From Corallium rubrum (lineage: Eukaryota > Cnidaria > Anthozoa > Scleralcyonacea > Coralliidae): DNA of 64,000 bases. This document shows, piece after piece, positions 19,888-30,731 of this stretch (positions within the stretch are counted from its first letter, which is position 1; every line of letters begins with the position of its first letter). The notes beneath the pieces are model-generated. The model ran no database searches and was not told the DNA's origin. It worked only from the letters and a program-made list of their open reading frames with translations. A program made the position numbers and the translations under genes. Location of the stretch: positions 5,339,496 to 5,403,495 of the forward strand of contig OZ036017.1 in assembly GCA_964035015.1 (NCBI GenBank), in the 5' to 3' direction.

Positions 19888-20396
19888 AGTAAGGTGATTG
19901 TACTTCTCTGTCTTCAATGGATTTTATTGGCAATTTATTGTGTAAGTTTCAATACTTTTTTCTCATTTAAATTGTGCAGTTGTATACCAGTACTGGATTA
20001 GCCTGTATTGCGTGTAAACAGACCAGAGGTGTGCACTGGATTGGATTGTACAGGAACAATCTGACAATTGGTTATGCTTTAAATCCAAATCTGATCCAAA
20101 ATTAATTCTTAGATCTGAAACTGATCTTAGCCAAGCCTGATAAAGCATTTCAATCTGATCCGAAATAATCCAACAAGGTGTACAATAAAATGAGCGTCTT
20201 TTAGTGCTGTGCCCATCTGTCCATATTCGTAATTGATTAATCATTGACAACAATCGATTAATAATCGATTAATCATATTAAAAAGTCAACACGTGTTGCC
20301 ATTGTTTGTCCCTTCAAATAAAGGGGTGCTTTTAAGCTTTTTACTACTTCCTTAGAGATAAGAATCAAAACAAGTCACGTTCAACATTTGATACAC
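19888..20396. other. 3' flank of NDUFAF5, no gene
   Basis: AT-rich. A cluster of ATCGATTAAT-type words lies at 20227-20280. A CTGATC/GATCAG-rich patch at 20085-20165 is degenerate. Nothing codes. Confidence 0.4.
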
Positions 20397-20399
20397 AAT

Positions 20400-21119
20400 G
20401 GGTCATTCAGAAAAGATCCATACCTCCCCCACAGAGGAAATTTGTGCCATCCAGGGAGGGGAGGGGGGTAAATCTACTGCTGATAATAGTAAAATGTACT
20501 AGGACGTCCGAAGGGGGGAGGGGGTCAACTTCACATTAGGGACCTTTAGCAAACACAACGGGAACGTCGCGATAACGTCCTTCATACAAAAGAAATTTAC
20601 ATCTAATACAAAGACAATGAACAATTTGGAGTCCTAAGAGTAATCCCTGCACCGTCCTCATTGTGCATACAACGTCAACTGATGCATGTTCACGTATTCA
20701 GGACGACGTACCTGAACACATTGAACAGTGAAAGTTGATGTTAACCTATGGTAAACAGCGGACAGCATCTTTTAGAGGCTCGAAAGCTTTTTGAAGGTCG
20801 AAACTTATATACATATGTATCTTTTAAATGGCGTAATTCAGATTGCTCGCTAGCTTTGTTTGAAATCTTTGAAAGGTGGTGTTTAGTAATGGTTAACGTC
20901 AAAATTATGGTCAAACTCACCCAACAACTCTCACTGTGTAATACATCGTTCTGCGTATGCTAAGATGCTTTTGTTGAGGTAACATGTGCAACGAGGACGA
21001 TACATGAATTCATTTTTTGGATTTTACATTGTATGAAGGATGTCGTCACTGACGTTCCTGTTGTCTAGCTTTGCTAAAGGCCCCTACATCCTCCATGGGG
21101 GAGGTAACTTGAAAGACCC
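20400..21119. mobile_element. GGGTCATTC MITE split by another MITE
   Basis: Ends GGGTCATTCAGAAAAG and CTTGAAAGACCC, with AAT on both sides (20397-20399, 21120-21122). An unbroken relative of 181 bp sits at 34658-34838 with ATT on both sides, so the family makes 3-bp duplications. This copy is interrupted at about 20536 by a second element. Confidence 0.8.
20537..21085. mobile_element. AGGGACCTTTAGCAAA MITE nested in the previous element
   Basis: Terminal inverted repeats AGGGACCTTTAGCAAA and TTTGCTAAAGGCCCCT; further inward AACGTC and CTTCATAC also pair. Flanking ACATT/ACATC may be the duplication. It lies inside the GGGTCATTC MITE, so it is younger. Confidence 0.75.
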
Positions 21120-21194
21120 AATATACCAGCATATCCTCTCATTTTGAAATGATGATTATCGTCATTTGTGAGATGTCGTTGAATTAACAATAAT

Positions 21195-21385
21195 CCTCAT
21201 TTTAGAAAAAGAATTCCCTACCCCCAAACCCCCAACTCAACCCCCACCTCTAAACTTGACCCTAACCCTAACCACAACCCCCCTGACAACCATAACCCTA
21301 ACCACAACCCCCCGTTGGACCTAACCCTAACCACAACCCTCCGGAAAAAAGTCCTGCCTCTCAGACCCCGACCACAACACCCCTA
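21195..21385. repeat. Interstitial telomere-like C-rich tract
   Basis: Irregular CCCTAACC and ACCACAACCCCC units, including CCCTAACCCTAACC twice. The animal telomere repeat is (TTAGGG)n, so this is a degenerate internal telomere-like patch. Confidence 0.7.
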
Positions 21386-21437
21386 ATGGTTCTTTTGTTA
21401 TATGCAATTTAGTTTAACATCCTGCATATGGGACAGA

Positions 21438-21518
21438 ATCTCACTTGAGTATCATGATAATCATCATATTCAACTGTGTGAAGAAATGATGATTATCATG
21501 ATACTCAAGTGAGAGGAC
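21438..21518. repeat. Hairpin
   Basis: CTCACTTGAGTATCATGATAATCATCAT-type arm (first 18 bases CTCACTTGAGTATCATGA) and its complement face each other around TTCAACTGTGTGAAG. No gene. Confidence 0.75.
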
Positions 21519-21913
21519 ATGTTGTTTAGCGAATGTTGCTAGGCCTTCAGGCCTTCTCATTTCCAGCCTCTCCCCAGTCTTCCCAAGAACAAACAGACTA
21601 CGCGGCCAAGCTCATGGCGGAAACGAAAGGCCTAGAAACAAGGCGTGGCTCCGTGGTCAGAGCATTGCACTAGAATCGCAAGGTCGTGGCTTCAATTCCT
21701 GCCGGAGGGCCTGTGTAGTTGCATTTTTCGCAACTGCTCCCGGTTTGGTCTTAAAATGTATATATTCTACACTCGAATTTTCCTTCACCCTAAATCCTTA
21801 GAACATGCTATGCAATCGAGTGAAATGCCCAATATAATTTATAATATACCCAATTCTCTCCTAGTATTACACCTTATTATATATACAGAACTCGCGATCA
21901 AGCTCTCTGCAAC

Positions 21914-21987
21914 GGCCTCCGTGGCTCAGTGGTCAGAGCATTGCACTAGAATCGCAAGGTCGTGGGTTCAATTCCTGCCGGAGGGCC
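21914..21987 (+). ncRNA. tRNA-like unit 2 of array
   Basis: First full-length core in the array. The partial core at 21642-21711 differs by GGCGTGGCTCCGTGG at its A box. Structure as given for the array. Confidence 0.6.
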
Positions 21988-22189
21988 TGTGTAGTTGCAT
22001 TTTTCGCAACTGCTCCCGGTTGGTCTTAAAATGTATATATTCTACACTCGAATTTTCCTTCACCCTAAATCCTTAGAACATGCTATGCAATCGAGTGAAA
22101 TGCCCAATATAATTTATAATATACCCAATTCTCTCCTGGCATTACCACCTTATTATATATACAGAACTCGCGATCAAGCTCTCGGCAAC

Positions 22190-22263
22190 GGCCTCCGTGG
22201 CTCAGTGGTCAGAGCATTGCACTAGAATCGCAAGGTCGTGGGTTCAATTCCTGCCGGAGGGCC
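22190..22263 (+). ncRNA. tRNA-like unit 3 of array
   Basis: Core with intact A and B boxes, identical to unit 2. Confidence 0.6.
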
Positions 22264-22466
22264 TGTGTAGTTGCATTTTTCGCAACTGCTCCCGGTTTGG
22301 TCTTAAAATGTATATATTCTACACTCGAATTTTCCTTCACCCAAAATCCTTAGAACATGCTATGCAATCGAGTGAAACGCCCAATATAATTTATAATATA
22401 CCCAATTCTCTCCTGGCATTACCACCTTATTATATATACAGAGCTCGCGATCAAGCTCTCGGCAAC

Positions 22467-22540
22467 GGCCTCCGTGGCTCAGTGGTCAGAGCATTGCACT
22501 AGAATCGCAAGGTCGTGGGTTCAATTCCTGCCGGAGGGCC
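22467..22540 (+). ncRNA. tRNA-like unit 4 of array
   Basis: Core intact. A 4-bp insertion (ACAG) follows it before the TTTTT hairpin. Confidence 0.6.
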
Positions 22541-22747
22541 TGTGTACAGTAGTTGCATTTTTCGCAACTGCTCCCGGTTTGGTCTTAAAATGTATATATT
22601 CTACACTCGAATTTTCCTTCACCCTAAATCCTTAGAACATGCTATGCAATCGAGTGAAATGCCCAATATAATTTATAATATACCCAATTCTCTCCTGGCA
22701 TTACACCTTATTATATATACAGAACTCGCGATCAAGCTCTCTGCAAC

Positions 22748-22821
22748 GGCCTCCGTGGCTCAGTGGTCAGAGCATTGCACTAGAATCGCAAAGTCGTGGG
22801 TTCAATTCCTGCCGGAGGGCC
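22748..22821 (+). ncRNA. tRNA-like unit 5 of array
   Basis: One change in the variable region (AAAGTCG for AAGGTCG); boxes intact. Confidence 0.6.
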
Positions 22822-23023
22822 TGTGTAGTTGCATTTTTCGCAACTGCTCCCGGTTTGGTCTTAAAATGTATATATTCTACACTCGAATTTTCCTTCACCC
22901 TAAATCCTTAGAACATGCTATGCAATCGAGTGAAATGCCCAATATAATTTATAATATACCCAATTCTCTCCTGGCATTACACCTTATTATATATACAGAA
23001 CTCGCGATCAAGCTCTCTGCAAC

Positions 23024-23097
23024 GGCCTCCGTGGCTCAGTGGTCAGAGCATTGCACTAGAATCGCAAGGTCGTGGGTTCAATTCCTGCCGGAGGGCC
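23024..23097 (+). ncRNA. tRNA-like unit 6 of array
   Basis: Core identical to unit 2. Confidence 0.6.
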
Positions 23098-23300
23098 TGT
23101 GTAGTTGCATTTTTCGCAACTGCTCCCGGTTTGGTCTTAAAATGTATATATTCTACACTCGAATTTTCCTTCACCCTAAATCCTTAGAACATGCTATGCA
23201 ATCGAGTGAAATGCCCAATATAATTTATAATATACCCAATTCTCTCCTGGCATTACCACCTTATTATATATACAGAACTCGCGATCAAGCTCTCGGCAAC

Positions 23301-23374
23301 GGCCTCCGTGGCTCAGTGGTCAGAGCATTGCACTAGAATCGCAAGGTCGTGGGTTCAATTCCTGCCGGAGGGCC
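23301..23374 (+). ncRNA. tRNA-like unit 7 of array
   Basis: Core identical to unit 2. The repeat unit ends about 85 bp later, near 23460. Confidence 0.6.
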
Positions 23375-23587
23375 GTGTAGTTGCATTTTTCGCAACTGCT
23401 CCCGGTTTGGTCTTAAAATGTATATATTCTACACTCGAATTTTCCTTCACCCTAAATGCTTAGTCTCTCCTTAGTTCTTTTCCCACGCGGTCTACCTAAA
23501 AATAACGTCTTGGTCTAGGTTTCGTCTCGGGTTTTTTGTATCTGCGCAGCAGATATATTGCTATCGTGCGTGAAAGTTTGTTTGTAC

Positions 23588-23875
23588 ATAGATAATGGAA
23601 GGGGAACTGGATAGGCAACTTACGAAACCGGAAACGATGTTTGCACAACTTGCTATGGTAATTTACGCTTATAAGCGGGCAATGCACCTAACGGGTGGTC
23701 CCACATGGCTAAAATCAGACACTGCTGAACTTAAGTGATATTACACTTTCGTCTAATTTCGGCAATTTAGCTGCGTTTGAGTGTGTAATTACCATAGCAA
23801 GTTGTGCAAACAACGTTTACGGTTCTTTAACCTCGTTTGACGTTTGCTATCCAGTTCCCCTTCCATTATCTATGG
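23588..23875. mobile_element. CATAGATAATGG MITE, copy 1
   Basis: Ends CATAGATAATGGAAGGGG and its complement, with GGAACTGGATAGG paired inward. A second copy in the opposite orientation lies at 55467-55765. Flanks GTTTGTA and GTTTGTT look like a 7-bp duplication with one change. No ORF. Confidence 0.8.
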
Positions 23876-24054
23876 TTTGTTTGTTTGTTAGGTTTGTTAA
23901 CAATGAATGACGTAATGCTTAGGCGAGCCAAAGCAAGATGGCGTCGGCGAAGGAGTGGAGTATGTTTACTTTTGATGTAGCGATATTTTCTATCGTTTCT
24001 TTAGCCTTCGAAGCATATATTTTAAAAGTTTTAATGATAAGACTTTCAGAGGCA

Positions 24055-24965
24055 CTCTCATTTCAGTTCAAATAGATTTTTCCCCGTTGCTATTCTATGC
24101 GATTTGTTCTAATTCACATATGTTGTACATAATTTAACGCTCTATCTAACCGTACAAGTTTCCCAAATGGCACAAACCTACAGACGATTGATTTTCTTTA
24201 AATATGACTGCGTTCGACCGTACGCCAAGTAAATAGCGTAATAATGCAATTTGATATTTGCGCTCATCTCAGTTCAAATATATTTTTCTCCGTTGCTAAA
24301 CGATTTGAGTTTTAATTCACATCTGTTGTACAGAATTTAACGCTCTATCTAACCGTGCAAGTTTCCCAAATGGCACAAACCTACAGACGATTGATTTACT
24401 TTAAATATGACAGCGTTTGACCGTACGCCAACTAAATAGCGTAATAATGCAATTTGATACTTGCGCTCATGTCAGTTTAAATATCCTTTTCTCCGTTGTT
24501 ATTCTATACAATACTCTATCTAACTATAGAAGTTTCGTGAATGGCACAAACCTACAGACGATTCAGGGGTATACTTTAAACACGCGGTATCCGGTGACTC
24601 AACTGCAATGAATTTGACTAAAACACTGATTTTTTAGGGTTATATTCTATACGATTTTTTCTAATTCACAGATGTTGTAGAATATTTAACGCTCTATCTA
24701 ACTGTACAAGTTTCGTGAATGGCACAAACCTACAGACGATTCAGGGAATCAGCTGGCGGATACCTGTTTAAATATGATTGCGTCACGGTTTGATCCGATA
24801 ATTGCCATTTCATATTTGGCGCTCATCTCAGTTCAAAAAGATTTTTCTCCATTGCTATTCTACGATTTTTTTAATGCACATTTGTTGAACAGAGTTTAAC
24901 GCTCTATCTAACGGTATAAGTTTCCAAAATGGCACAAACCTACAGACGATTCAGGGGTGTTTAGA
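24055..24965. repeat. Diverged tandem satellite, about 170-207-bp unit
   Basis: The word GGCACAAACCTACAGACGATT recurs near 24170, 24375, 24545, 24725 and 24935, each time preceded by AACGCTCTATCTAAC and CAGTTCAAA-like words. About five copies with indels; no coding. Confidence 0.85.
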
Positions 24966-25189
24966 CCCGCGGTGTCTGGCTCAACCGCCGTATTATTGGC
25001 CATTGGGATATATCTTCCTGCAGTTAGCCGTTAAATTCTATATTTCCGACAAAGTTTTGCACTAAAACATTTCGGAGACAGGGGATATTGCTGATAAACT
25101 GGTAAGTATTTTTAACGTGACTTATAGCACAGTTTTTGCAGTGAGTCATGATAAAAAATTATTTTGGTCTTCCTCTTTAATTATCTTAC

Positions 25190-25262
25190 AAGATCTCGCT
25201 AAAATCTTATAAGATTTTTCTTAAGATCTTACAAGATTTTCCAAGATCACACAAGATCTTGA
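25190..25262. repeat. AAGATCTT-rich short repeat
   Basis: Five to six spaced copies of AAGAT(C)TT or ACAAGAT words within 70 bp, partly self-complementary. Confidence 0.6.
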
Positions 25263-25346
25263 CATGATCGATTCGCACAGTGGTGGGTTTGGCGCAGATA
25301 CATGTACGCATAGCGGACCCTTTTTTTTGTCCTTCTGTGTCACGCT

Positions 25347-25400
25347 CTTAGCCTACTCCGCAGGCCTCTCTAATCAGAAAGCGCAGGCTCAAGTCAAGTG
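25347..25400. repeat. Solo end of the TAGCCTCCTCCG MITE family
   Basis: TTAGCCTACTCCGCAGGC and CGCAGGCTCAAG match the left 50 bp of the complete element at 30732-31087. No right end here. Confidence 0.55.
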
Positions 25401-25525
25401 CGCATTTAACTTATTCTCGATCAAGACAAACATAATAAGACTTTTGCGAAACTGATGCGTGCATGCCAAATGCTTTCTTTCTTTGCTTTCCTGATGTCTG
25501 ATCAAGTATTTTTCCTCTCGGATGT

Positions 25526-25845
25526 TGTAAAGGACGTTTATAATCCCTTGCGTGGGTTGTTACTAGTAATTAGCCTACTAATTTGCATGCCATTACAGCT
25601 TTATAAACTAGGAGAACTTTTAAAGGTTTAGTTGGTTATTTCGTGCTATAAGCGTGGTCAAGTTATTTAAACCGTTGGATTATAAGATAGTATACTGGCT
25701 TTTGCCAAAGGGATCTGCGGGACAGAGTTTTTACGTACTGTCGAAGGGCAACAAATATAGGAGTAAAGATTGGTTTACATCGAAGCGTGTGTTGTCTGTA
25801 GATGGTTCAGTAAGCCTAGCCGCATCTCAAGTTTGATCCTTTACA
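25526..25845 (+). repeat. 5' LTR of the BEL/Pao element
   Basis: 320 bp, TG...CA. Nearly identical to the 3' LTR except that it lacks about 98 bp (GTACAGTACGTCG to TTGTATAG) and four bases (GCAT). Confidence 0.92.
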
Positions 25846-25933
25846 GTAAAAACTCTTCCGAACGAACGATGCCATAAGAATATTTGTCTGGTCTGATGAA
25901 TAATGCGGTAAAGTTGTTTATCTGCATGGTTTA

Positions 25934-26980
25934 ATGAACAATACTGTTAGAGTTGGTATTAATATGTCTGACGATCAAGAGGATGCTCACTCATCGCTTT
26001 TCGCGACTAAAAACGCTCGTGATGAAAGGAAAGAAGACATCGTTAGCCATCACAGCGAGCCTGGTCCTAGGATGAGTCAACGTTCAAGAGTACCGACTAT
26101 CAAGGGAAAAGAATACCGAGAGTGTCAATTACATCGGGACTATGTGGCTGCAGTGAGAGCGTGGCGAAAACAAGCAAATAAAGCCGAGGCGGTGTTAGTA
26201 GACTCTAATGATGTAGAACTTCTACAGCAAGAGCGAACGAAGCTTGATTCTCGTATGGACGATCTTACAGATGCTCATAGTATATACGTGTCTGAAGTCA
26301 CACCAAGCGAAGCGCTTAATTTCGATAGTTTGCGTGATACGCATCGACGAATCCTTAGAGATTTGAATAAAAAGATTACCGATTTGAAAGACGATCGGAG
26401 TTCTGTTATTTCAAAGCGGTCACGAAGAAGCGCGAAATCTCGAAGGTCGTTTGGAACTACATCTTCGGCTGCTCTACTCAAGACGGAGAAGATAATAAAA
26501 GCAGCAAGATTGGAAACCGAACTTAAGTTCCACGAGATTGAAAGAGAAAGATCAGCTGATTTGAAAAGACATGAAGACGAATTGAAAAGACTTCAGATAA
26601 TGAAAGAGCTCGCCGTTACCCAAGCAGAGATTGAAGCAGTGAATCAAGTGGAAAATTGTTCGAACTCTGGTTTAAATATAGACAGCGTATCGAAATTCGT
26701 AGCGAAGGGTGGTTTTCAAGAGCGAGTGGAACAGTACGTTCAATCTCAACAAGCCCAGAACCCGAATAAAGGTCTACTTTCTGATGATGAGGAAATATCG
26801 CAGCCTGTTATTGATCCGATCGTTGTAAATCAGCGAAATTCAGCCGAGCTATTGGTCAGAGATCAAAGATTCTATCCTTCTGTGATGTCCAAGGAGGGCA
26901 TTTCCGAAAATGTCTCATCTAGGGGTGATACCCTTAGCGCGGTGAAAGTCTCCACGCACGAAGATCCTATTACGAGGTAA
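25934..26980 (+). CDS. BEL/Pao gag-like N-terminal region
   Basis: 348 residues from ATG 25934, 88 bp after the 5' LTR. Highly charged, with an R/K/S-rich patch near residue 160 and a predicted coiled coil around 180-235 (LETELKFHEIERERSADL). This part of the polyprotein would help form the capsid. It ends at TAA 26978-26980, but the same frame continues at once without another stop into the pol region. Whether the TAA is a mutation or is read through cannot be told here. Confidence 0.8.
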   Translation: MNNTVRVGINMSDDQEDAHSSLFATKNARDERKEDIVSHHSEPGPRMSQRSRVPTIKGKEYRECQLHRDYVAAVRAWRKQANKAEAVLVDSNDVELLQQERTKLDSRMDDLTDAHSIYVSEVTPSEALNFDSLRDTHRRILRDLNKKITDLKDDRSSVISKRSRRSAKSRRSFGTTSSAALLKTEKIIKAARLETELKFHEIERERSADLKRHEDELKRLQIMKELAVTQAEIEAVNQVENCSNSGLNIDSVSKFVAKGGFQERVEQYVQSQQAQNPNKGLLSDDEEISQPVIDPIVVNQRNSAELLVRDQRFYPSVMSKEGISENVSSRGDTLSAVKVSTHEDPITR

Positions 26981-29546
26981 GCGGATCTGCTAACAGAACG
27001 AAAGGATCATGATAAACTTCCACGACCTCATCCGGACGTTTTTAGTGGCGATTTCCTGCAGTACCCAATATGGATTAAAGCGTTTGAGACATTTATCGAG
27101 GGAAAAACAAAATTGTCTTCCGAACGGCTGTATTATCTGAGTAAGTTTACTTCGGGCGAAGCCAAAGAAGCGATTAGTGGTCTTCTGACCCTGGATTCCG
27201 AAGAAGCCTACGTAAAGGCTAAGAAAATATTGACGGGCAGGTTTGGTAATGCGTTTCTCGTATCAAACGCCTATAGGAAGAAGATCGAGGATTGGCCGAA
27301 GATCCCTCCGAACGACGGTGTAGGTCTGAGGCGATTCTCAGATTTCCTTCAACACTGCAGGACTGCAATGGGTAGCATACGGTATCTAAATGTCCTAGAC
27401 GATCCCAAAGAAAATCGAAAAATTCTCAACAAGCTTCCGGCCTATCTTGTTAACAGATGGGTTCGCGTAGTGGATCGAAGAACAGCAGATGACCTTAGCG
27501 ACGACGATGACGTAGACAAGACAGCGCGAGTTGCGTCTGGATCGGGTTACCCCACGTTCGCCGAATTCTGTAAGTTTCTTAAGAAAGAAGCCAGGATCGC
27601 TTGTAATCCCGTAACCTTTCAACGCCTCCCCAAGAACGAGGAAACGAAAAAGATATCCAAAGTAAAGGTTTTCGCTGTCAATAGCGTCGCCTCACAGACG
27701 ACGAAGATCACTGACACAGAGACAAGGATTAGTAAGAAGATAAGCTGCATATTCTGCAAGGAATCACACGAACTTGATCAATGTGAAAAGTTTCTCAACA
27801 TCCCCTTGGTCAAGAAAAGAGAAGTTATCGTGGCAAACCGACTCTGTTGGGGGTGTCTCAGATGGGGTCACATAAACAGTAAATGTCGTAGGAAAAGAGT
27901 ATGCCGGACTTGTAACGGCTTGCATCCCACTGCCCTTCATGGTGACAAGCGTGAAGAGAAGAGAAAGGAGAATCCTTCAACATCAATGGACGCAGAGTCG
28001 GAGAAAGACAAGTCGAACCCAGAGGGAACGATTTCCAATCGAGTTGAGGTCCGCAGAACCAGCGTATGTACCCGATCCCTTTGTCATTCACTGATAGTTC
28101 CAGTTTGGCTTCATCATCAAACAAACCCGGAACGTAGAGTGATGGTTTGCGCACTTTTGGACGAACAATCAGATGCCTGTTTTATCAAAAACTCAGTTCT
28201 GAATGTTCTTAAAGTCGACGGTCCAGAAGTACAACTTGAACTTTCCACCGTACTCTCTCACGATGTGATCAAGTGTCAGAAAATCACGGGTCTGGTTTGT
28301 CGTGGTGTCAACGAAGCCATCGAAGTATCGCTACCGAGAACGTATACGAGAAGTCAAATTCCAGCCAGATCAGAGCAGATTCCAAGACCAGAGTCCGCTC
28401 ATATTTGGCCGCATTTGGAAAAGATCGCGGAGAAATTAATGCCGTATCGAAGTGATGTAGAAGTTGGTCTTTTGATAGGAACGAGTTGCATACGAGCAAT
28501 CAAACCCCGAGAGATAATCACTGGAAATGATGATGATCCTTACGCTAAGAGAACCATTTTGGGTTGGGGAATCGTTGGTACGGTCGAACCTGGTGAAAAT
28601 GAAGATGTTGAGGATGGTAAGGTAATCGTGAATCGAACATTATGCGGAGAAATCCAAGTTGGTAAAGATAGAAAGGGCTGTCATCTGGCTTTCAAAACCC
28701 AGACGAAAGAAATCCTTAGCGCAAAGCAGGTGAACAAAATGTTCGAATTGGATTTCAGTGACCGAGAGGAGGGCAAATCACTTTCGTACGAAGATCGTTT
28801 ATTCGTCAAGAAGGTCGAAGATGGAATACATCAACGTGTAGACGGTCACTACGAAATGCCTCTACCATTTAAGGACGGGAACATTAAACTTCCAAATAAT
28901 AGGAAGCAAGCTTTGGCCCGCCTTGAGAAGTTGAATCAACGTCTGAAGAATGACAAGAAATACTACTTGGACTATTCGAAGTTTGTTTCGGATACCATCG
29001 ATAACGGGTATGCCGAACGAGTTCCTGAAGGGGAGCTGAGTCTAAAAGATGGTCGAGTCTGGTACCTATCGCACCATGGGGTCTATAATAGCAAGAAACC
29101 AGATAAGATTAGAGTCGTTTTCGACTGTAGTGCTGTGTTCGATGGAGAGTCTCTAAATCGAAATCTACTTCAGGGTCCTGACCTAACCAATAGTTTGTTG
29201 GGAATATTATGTCGCTTTCGTCAGGACAGCACTGCCCTTATGTGTGATTTGGAAGCTATGTTCCACCAAGTCAAGGTTAATGTGGAAGATCGTAATTTCC
29301 TTCGTTTTCTTTGGTGGGAGGATGGCAACTTGGACGCTGAGCCGGTCGAATATCGAATGTCATCGCATCTATTTGGAGCCACCTCATCCCCCGGTTGCGC
29401 TAACGTTGCTTTGAGGAAGACTGCTGACGACTACGAGAAGATCTGTGGTACCGAAGCTGCTGATTTCGTAAGGAATAACTTTTACGTGGATGATGGGTTA
29501 AAATCCGTTCCTTCACCTAGTGATGCTATTTCTTTGATCGAAAGTA
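26981..29546 (+). pseudogene. BEL/Pao gag-protease-RT region, truncated by insertion
   Basis: In the same frame as the gag part. A DUF1759-like segment (LYYLSKFTSGEAKEAISGL, then FGNAFLV) is followed by zinc knuckles CIFCKESHELDQC and CWGCLRWGHINSKC, the protease-like DUF1758 region (ALLDEQSDACFI, LIGTSCIRAI, TILGWGIVG), and the RT with RVVFDCSA, LMCDLEAMFHQVKV, HLFGATSSPG and the catalytic FYVDD near 29480. The usual aspartic protease D-S/T-G reads DEQ here, so that activity is doubtful. The 7.1-kb insertion ends the frame about 20 codons after YVDD. Confidence 0.88.
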
Positions 29547-29554
29547 CACTAGAA

Positions 29555-30180
29555 ACCCAAACGTGTTGTAAGAACACGCATTTTTGTCCGCTATAGTGAC
29601 ACGCCAAAAGCGTGTTCAACACGGCTTTGGCGTGTTGTAATACAAGCGTGTTCTGTGTAGAAGCGTGTTGCTAGAACACGTTATTGTGTTGTAACAACAC
29701 GTCAATTTTGACACGCTAAAAGCGTGTTGTAATACAAGCGTGTTCTGTGTAGAAGCGTGTTGCTAGAACACATTACATTGAGTGTGTTGTAACAACACGT
29801 CAATTTTGACACGCTAAAAGCGTGTTGAACACTTCAGCGTGTTCCAAATTCACGTGTGTTGTAAGAACACACTATAACGTGTTACGGTAACACACATCAT
29901 GTTTTCAGAACACGCACCCCAAAATGGCGTGTCACTATAGCGGACAAAAGTGCGTGTTCTAAATTAACACGTTTGGCGTGTTGTATTTGGCGTGTTGCAA
30001 GTTTTAGCGTGACACACTTGCCGTGTTGCAGCTCGGACATTTTTGGTGTGTTGCCGATCTCTGAAGGCGTGTTCTGCACCACAGACGTGTTGTGACCTGA
30101 TGTGTTTCGTTCGAAGGCGTGTTCTGCACCACAGACGTGTTGTAACCTGGTGTGTTTCGTTTGAAGGCGTGTTCTGCTTC
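29555..30180. repeat. Left subterminal CGTGTT/AACACG array
   Basis: Dozens of CGTGTTGTAACAACACG-like words. A ~30-bp inverted pair (TTGTCCGCTATAGTGACACG at 29585 and its complement at 29925-29945) marks a smaller hairpin within, perhaps another MITE. Confidence 0.8.
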
Positions 30181-30731
30181 TAAATTTAAACGCACAAAAC
30201 AGAATGGAGGCAAACAATATACATTTATTAATCTTATACTGATCTATAGTTCTGGAACATAATGCAAGACAGATGTGTCTTTCAAATGTCAAAGTTCAAT
30301 CCTGCCAATTTTAGGCGTCCGTAAAATGTCGGAAGTTTGTTTGGCCTGGCAGCCTTCGTTGATTTAGGGGCAATTTCTTGTGGAATATACGTCGGATACT
30401 ATTTTGTCACTTATCCCCAATCAAAAACAGCATCCTCCAGAAGTAGTGCAGTATTAAGTGTTTCTTTGTCATATTGGATATTAAACACAGTGTCAGCTGC
30501 CAACGACAGTTTCAGTAATCCTATGACAGTTCGACTTGTGACTAAATGGCATACAAGCATTTTCCATCGTTTGAATTTGAAAATTGATTCCTGGTCTGTT
30601 ATCAATAGGCAGTGAGTACCCCAGCCAATGAGAGAACAGTACAAACTATATACAAACAAAAAGAAGATAGTGTAAATGAACAGTATATAAGTACTGTAAA
30701 CGTGTAAAAAATATTAAATCTTATAACATTT
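30181..30731. other. Interior of the 7.1-kb element, no clear gene
   Basis: An open frame of about 80 codons exists on each strand at 30337-30659. Neither shows a motif I recognise, so I make no call. Confidence 0.35.

Larger units (their letters stand above)
21642..23460 (+). repeat. Tandem array of about 277-bp tRNA-like units
   Basis: Seven head-to-tail copies (first one partial) with cores starting at 21914, 22190, 22467, 22748, 23024 and 23301; spacing 276-281 bp. Each core of 74 nt can fold as a tRNA: acceptor GCCTCCG/CGGAGGG, D arm GCTC/GAGC, a TTGC/GCAA anticodon stem with loop CTAGAAT, and T arm GTGGG/CCTGC. A box TGGCTCAGTGG and B box GGTTCAATTCC are intact. About 22 nt downstream a TTTTT sits in the loop of GTTGC/GCAAC, a possible Pol III stop. 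The anticodon loop would read AGA (Ser), but the long variable arm of tRNA-Ser is absent, so it is not a normal tRNA. Copies are nearly identical, meaning recent amplification. Proteins read across it are artefacts. Confidence 0.85.

Noticed and set aside
21645-23336. Long ORFs with repeated AQWSEHCTRIARSWVQFLPEG blocks
   Set aside because: They read through the tRNA-like 277-bp tandem units; the signal is an RNA/promoter structure, not protein.
21642-24965. CRISPR-like spaced repeats
   Set aside because: Units are long tandem repeats with no unique spacers, in animal-type DNA.
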